DNA of 64,000 bases from Alphaproteobacteria bacterium SS10 (GTDB taxonomy: Bacteria; Pseudomonadota; Alphaproteobacteria; TMED2): assembly GCA_019192455.1 (NCBI GenBank), contig JAHCML010000003.1, forward strand, positions 712,660-776,659, read 5' to 3'. The notes below the pieces were generated by a model. That model did no database searches, was not told where the DNA came from, and was given only the letters and a program-made list of their open reading frames with translations. Every line of letters begins with the position of its first letter. Position 1 is the first letter of the stretch. Positions 60,487 through 64,000 of the stretch are shown in pieces. A program made the translations under genes and the position numbers.

Positions 60487-61254
60487 TTAGAACGGGAACA
60501 GGATGTCGTAGACCTGCTGGCCATACCGCGGTTGTTGCACGTCGGAGATATGACCGCGGCCACCGTAGGAGAGGCGAGCCTCCGCAATCTTCTCATAAGT
60601 GATCTCGTTGGCTGAGGTGATGTCCTCAGGCCGGATCACGCCGGCGACTTGCAGCTCACGCAGTTCGAAATTCACCCGCACCTGTTGGCGGCCTTCGATC
60701 ACCAGATTGCCATTGGGCAGAACCTGGGTGATTAGGGCTGCAACTTGCAGTTGGATATCTTCCTCACGCTCGATGGAGCCACCACCGCTGCTGCTTGAGT
60801 TACTGCCAAGGTTGATCAGGCTGCCAGGGGCCACGGCCTCAGGCAGGATTTCGTCGAGCGCCGCCTCATAACCCAACAGGTTTGAGAGGTTGGCATCTTC
60901 GCTGTTCTGACGGTTCCGGCTGGTGTTGTTGTCGAGGGTGGCTTCATCCTCGATCTCGATCACCACGGTCAGGATATCGCCAACCCGCTTCGCCCGTTGA
61001 TCACGGAAGAAGGCCCGGGCGCCGCTGCGCCATAGGGAGTTTGGCTCATACTCAACCACATCCGGGTTCGGCATGGGCAGGGAGACGGGCTGATAGCCAG
61101 CCACTTGCTGCGGGTCGGTAATCGGCGCCAATTCGGGTGCCTTGCCAACATCCTGCAGGCGGTCAACCGTGTTACAGGCTGCCGTCATCAGCGCGAGGCC
61201 CATGATGGCGCCCATCCGGCCGACGCTTTGATATCTCTTCATGCGCTCAAACAT
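60487..61254 (-). CDS. flgH: Flagellar L-ring lipoprotein FlgH
   Basis: This 255-residue lipoprotein has a signal peptide ending in the lipobox MTAAC (lipidated Cys27). The FlgH body contains SLWRSGARAFFRDQRAKRVGD (part), ILTVVIEIEDEATLDNNTSR, and NLVIEGRQQVRVNFELRELQV (part). FlgH forms the L ring in the outer membrane. ATG 61254 lies 7 bases after GGAG; an in-frame GTG at 61266 is less likely. It is the last gene of flgF-flgG-flgA-flgH, 92 bases after flgA. Confidence 0.95.
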   Translation of the reverse strand: MFERMKRYQSVGRMGAIMGLALMTAACNTVDRLQDVGKAPELAPITDPQQVAGYQPVSLPMPNPDVVEYEPNSLWRSGARAFFRDQRAKRVGDILTVVIEIEDEATLDNNTSRNRQNSEDANLSNLLGYEAALDEILPEAVAPGSLINLGSNSSSSGGGSIEREEDIQLQVAALITQVLPNGNLVIEGRQQVRVNFELRELQVAGVIRPEDITSANEITYEKIAEARLSYGGRGHISDVQQPRYGQQVYDILFPF

Positions 61255-61346
61255 CTTACTCTCCACTTCCCCTCACAAAACTCAGTCTTCTTAAGTCGCG
61301 GTCCCCAAATCGCGCCGGTGCCATGGTTCAGGCGACCGGTAGTTCA

Positions 61347-62312
61347 TTAGTGCAGGTTGACCTCAACCAGGTTGGCGGTGATCGCCACCGCATCGACCAT
61401 GCGGTTGCTAGTCACATTCATCACCCGCAGGCCCTGGCCTTGTGCCGCATCATCCATGGCACGGCCCTTGGCGGTGAGGGCGATGCCCCCCTTATTCAGG
61501 CGGATGGTCACCGGCGTGCCGCGTTCAATCAGGACCGGCTCCCGTAGGTCGCTGGCGCGGATTGGCGTGTTGGCGCTGATCGACCGGCGTGGCGTCATGC
61601 CAACCAGATCCGCCATGCCGACCAGGATGTCGCTGTTGATCCGCTCAGACGGGATCTTGATCATCTCAACTTGATGCTCGGCGATAACATCACCACGGCG
61701 CATTGGTTCGGTCAGAACCGGCACGGCAACGATGTCGATGCTGCGGCCCGTCACCGTGCCCTCATACTCAGGTGAGCCGGTGGCAGGCGCGACGATGGTC
61801 GCGGTAAACCGGCCCGAGATTGGGTCATGGTTCAGGCGGGTAACGGCCATGGTTGGTGGCACATCAACCGGCAGTGAAATGCTGACCGCGCGGTTATCCA
61901 GATTGACGCTGATCGTCTCAGCTTCAACCAGGCTATCGGCGGCGATGGCATTCACCAGGTGACGCTCAACCACCGCATGCTCAATCACATTGGCCACACG
62001 CTCGATCACCACCCGGTCGAGGGTTGAGCTCGCCTGCCACTGCACCCGGTAGGCGCGGGCAAGGCGGCCCAGGGTGCGGTAGTCGAACACCGCACGGCGA
62101 CCGGGGGCAGGGGCGGGGGCAACATTCTTCTCAGCCTGATCGGCGGTAAGGCCATCGAACAGGTCACCAAGGGTTACATAATCAGCCTCAACCACCGACT
62201 GCCGGCGCAAATCGGCCGCGTCACTGGCGATGCTGGTAAACAGCACCCCGCCAATAACGGTGAGGACGATCGTCGCCTTAACCAGCAATTTTGTGCAGCG
62301 TCGGATGATCAT
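61347..62312 (-). CDS. flgA: Flagellar P-ring assembly chaperone FlgA
   Basis: This 321-residue periplasmic protein has a signal peptide (core ATIVLTVIGGVLFTSI, cleavage near SDA, residue 32) and the C-terminal SAF-like domain with VLTEPMRRGDVIAEHQVEM and TPRRSISANTPIRASDL, the FlgA signature. FlgA helps FlgI assemble into the P ring. It starts 28 bases after flgG. An extra N-terminal region (about 35-150) is longer than in E. coli FlgA (219 residues), as in other alphaproteobacteria. Confidence 0.93.
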   Translation of the reverse strand: MIIRRCTKLLVKATIVLTVIGGVLFTSIASDAADLRRQSVVEADYVTLGDLFDGLTADQAEKNVAPAPAPGRRAVFDYRTLGRLARAYRVQWQASSTLDRVVIERVANVIEHAVVERHLVNAIAADSLVEAETISVNLDNRAVSISLPVDVPPTMAVTRLNHDPISGRFTATIVAPATGSPEYEGTVTGRSIDIVAVPVLTEPMRRGDVIAEHQVEMIKIPSERINSDILVGMADLVGMTPRRSISANTPIRASDLREPVLIERGTPVTIRLNKGGIALTAKGRAMDDAAQGQGLRVMNVTSNRMVDAVAITANLVEVNLH

Positions 62313-62340
62313 GATTTAACCCCTAGAGCCGTGTTTTCGC

Positions 62341-63126
62341 TTAGCCGACCTGGTTCAGAACGTTGAACATCTCGTCCACGGTCTGGATGACTTTTGAGTT
62401 CATCTCATAGGCCCGCTGGGCGGTGATCATGTCGGTAATTTCGTTCACCACATCGACGTTTGAGCTCTCAAGCGCGCCCTGTTCGATGGTGCCGAAGCCG
62501 ATATCACCAGCAAAGCCGTCAATGGCGTCGCCGGATGCTTCCGTGACGAGGAAGAAGTTGTCACCGATGGCCTCAAGGCCGTTCGGGTTGACGAAGATCG
62601 ACAGCTGAAGCTGACCGACCTCAACCAGATCTTCCTGGTTATCCAACTTCACAAAGACGGAACCGTTCCGGTTGATGTCGATGGCGATGGCGTCGTCGGG
62701 AACCGTCACACCAGGCTCAACAACGAAGCCGTCAGGGGTGACGATCTCACCTTCATCATTGAGGGCGAAGGCACCAGCCCGGGTGTAGGCCGTCTCACCA
62801 TTCGGCAGTTCGACGTTGAAGAAGCCCTCACCATCGATTGCGATGTCGAGTGGGTTCTCGGTGAACTGCAGCTGACCTTGGGTCTGGATCCGATAGACCG
62901 CCTGGGCCCGGGTACCAACACCGATCTGGACGCCGGATGGAACCACCGTGCCAATATCAGAGGAGGTCGCACCAGGGCGGCGGACGTTAAGATAGAGAAG
63001 GTCGCCAAACTCTGCACGCTGGCGCTTAAAGCCAGAGGTGGTGATGTTGGCAATGTTGTTCGCAATCACCTCAACATTCAGCTGTTGGGCTGACATGCCG
63101 GTGGCTGCCGTATTAAGCGCTTGCAT
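62341..63126 (-). CDS. flgG: Flagellar distal rod protein FlgG
   Basis: This 261-residue protein has the N-terminal rod motif VIANNIANITTSGFKRQRAEF, the FlgG insert LYLNVRRPGA, IAIDGEGFFNVEL, and C-terminal VDVVNEITDMITAQRAYEMNS (part). FlgG builds the distal rod that crosses the periplasm. It follows flgF by 58 bases, and its length is standard. Confidence 0.96.
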   Translation of the reverse strand: MQALNTAATGMSAQQLNVEVIANNIANITTSGFKRQRAEFGDLLYLNVRRPGATSSDIGTVVPSGVQIGVGTRAQAVYRIQTQGQLQFTENPLDIAIDGEGFFNVELPNGETAYTRAGAFALNDEGEIVTPDGFVVEPGVTVPDDAIAIDINRNGSVFVKLDNQEDLVEVGQLQLSIFVNPNGLEAIGDNFFLVTEASGDAIDGFAGDIGFGTIEQGALESSNVDVVNEITDMITAQRAYEMNSKVIQTVDEMFNVLNQVG

Positions 63127-63184
63127 CTGGGTTACTCCTCTTTGCTAGGCGCTAGAGCCTTAAAATTCTTCATCGGTTGAAAGC

Positions 63185-63928
63185 CTATTGCGTGCCGCTG
63201 AGCTTACGGATGGCGCGGCCAATCCGTTCATGCTCCTGCTGCCCCATCCGGTTGGACCGGCTATAGGCTTGGCTAACTTCGATTAGGCTGGTGATGCCTG
63301 TGATGGCATTAACGTTTGAGCCTTCAATCATGCCTTGAAGGACTTCACTGCCATCATTCTCAAGTTCGGGCTGGTCGGTGGTCCGCAGGCCATTGCCTAA
63401 CGGGTCCATGAATTGCTCATTTTCGAATTGGGCAATTTTGACCTGGCCGATGACACCGTTCTCCGTCGAAATGGTGCCGTCATTCGCGACAACGACTTCG
63501 ACATCGCCATCTGGAACAACTAGCTCGTTGTTGTTCACATCCATCACCGGGTTGCCGGCGCCGGTTACAATGCGACCATCCAGATCTAGCTGGAAGCTGC
63601 CGTTGCGGGTGTAGGCAAGGGCGCCACCACCAATATCTACGGCAAAGAAGCCGGGCCCCTTAACGGCCATGTCGAGCGGGCCGCCGGTTTGGTTCATGGT
63701 GCCCTGTTCGAAATCGGTAAAGGTGCCGTAGTCAGAAACCAGGGACATGCGCCGCTGGTTAATGTCTCGGAACTCCTGACCGTCCAGCTTCTCGACAAAT
63801 TCGAGGAAGAGGGGGCGGTCAGCCTTAAAGCCGGGGGTGTTCAGATTCGCCAGATTGTTGGCCAAGATATTCATACGCCGCTGCGTGGCCACTTGATTCG
63901 ATAAGGCGATATAAATTGTGTTTTCCAT
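63185..63928 (-). CDS. flgF: Flagellar proximal rod protein FlgF
   Basis: This 247-residue protein has the rod motif NILANNLANLNTPGFKADR, LDMAVKGPGFFAVD and C-terminal VNAITGITSLIEVSQAYSRS. FlgF is a proximal rod subunit. It heads flgF-flgG-flgA-flgH. The 72 bases between its start and the window end hold no clear promoter: a GGCAC/TTGC pair is present, but its spacing is two bases too short for sigma-54. Confidence 0.94.
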   Translation of the reverse strand: MENTIYIALSNQVATQRRMNILANNLANLNTPGFKADRPLFLEFVEKLDGQEFRDINQRRMSLVSDYGTFTDFEQGTMNQTGGPLDMAVKGPGFFAVDIGGGALAYTRNGSFQLDLDGRIVTGAGNPVMDVNNNELVVPDGDVEVVVANDGTISTENGVIGQVKIAQFENEQFMDPLGNGLRTTDQPELENDGSEVLQGMIEGSNVNAITGITSLIEVSQAYSRSNRMGQQEHERIGRAIRKLSGTQ

Positions 63929-64000
63929 CGCTTCCCATCCTGCCGGGCAATCGGTGCCGCTGTTCCTAAAGTTGCGGCGCTCGCTGGCCGGTAAGAGTTT

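Noticed and set aside
63938..63965. Possible sigma-54 promoter for flgF
   Set aside because: GGCAC and TTGC are present on the minus strand but separated by 3 bases rather than 5, which breaks the fixed -24/-12 geometry.
1..64000. tRNA, rRNA, CRISPR arrays, insertion sequences, prophage genes
   Set aside because: I looked for cloverleaf-like stretches, regularly spaced direct repeats, transposase or integrase motifs and found none that I could support. A tRNA or covariance-model scan would settle short RNAs.

Overview
The window reads as one contiguous stretch of an alphaproteobacterial chromosome, most like a free-living flagellated Rhodospirillales-type organism. The evidence is the gene set: CtrA and its phosphotransferase ChpT, the sigma-54 flagellar regulators FlbD and FliX, the flagellin regulators FlbT and FlaF, and a cysteine-poor DksA of alphaproteobacterial type. 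Coding density is high. No rRNA, tRNA, insertion sequence, prophage or CRISPR array was seen. The genus cannot be named from the sequence.

Layout. (1) 119-6223, plus strand: a tight cassette of a circularly permuted (cp) ATP-grasp/alpha-E fusion, a transglutaminase-like protein, a stand-alone cp ATP-grasp protein and a stand-alone alpha-E protein. It is followed at once by tamA and tamB (6231-12486). (2) 12483-14635, minus strand: an HD-domain hydrolase, purB and a DUF3553 protein. (3) 14899-21742, plus strand: chpT and a chemotaxis cluster cheA-cheW-cheY-cheB-cheR, closed by a bidirectional terminator shared with ctrA (minus). (4) 22672-24634, plus strand: fliI-fliJ. (5) 24639-37405, minus strand: a long flagellar run that in transcription order is fliF, fliG, fliH, fliN, motA, flbD, flhA, flhF, a second FliK-like protein and a small QueF-like protein. 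(6) 37877-38476, plus strand: an isolated FlaG-like gene with its own housekeeping-type promoter. (7) 38562-45119, minus strand: two flagellins, flbT, flaF, flgK, flgL. (8) 45433-52153, plus strand: two TPR/O-GlcNAc-transferase-like glycosyltransferases, a TPR protein and a UDP-HexNAc dehydrogenase, a likely flagellin-glycosylation island. (9) 52400-59006, minus strand: flgI-flgJ-flgN-like, fliK-flgD, flgE. (10) 59212-60286, plus strand: fliX and dksA. (11) 60487-63928, minus strand: flgF-flgG-flgA-flgH.

How the parts work together. CtrA (with ChpT) heads the regulatory tier. FlbD, with FliX, would activate sigma-54 promoters. I find five sigma-54 -24/-12 elements about 30-45 bases upstream of fliF, flgK, fliK, flgE and flgI, and these also settle two start codons (fliF, fliK). 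The early operon builds the MS ring, switch and export gate. The flg genes build rod, rings and hook. FlbT/FlaF would act on flagellin mRNA, and the glycosyltransferases probably decorate flagellin before secretion.

The points most worth a second look are the duplicated cp ATP-grasp/alpha-E/transglutaminase cassette beside the TAM translocation genes, the glycosylation island, the second FliK-like protein, the divergent QueF-like protein, and a nested inverted-repeat element between dksA and flgH.
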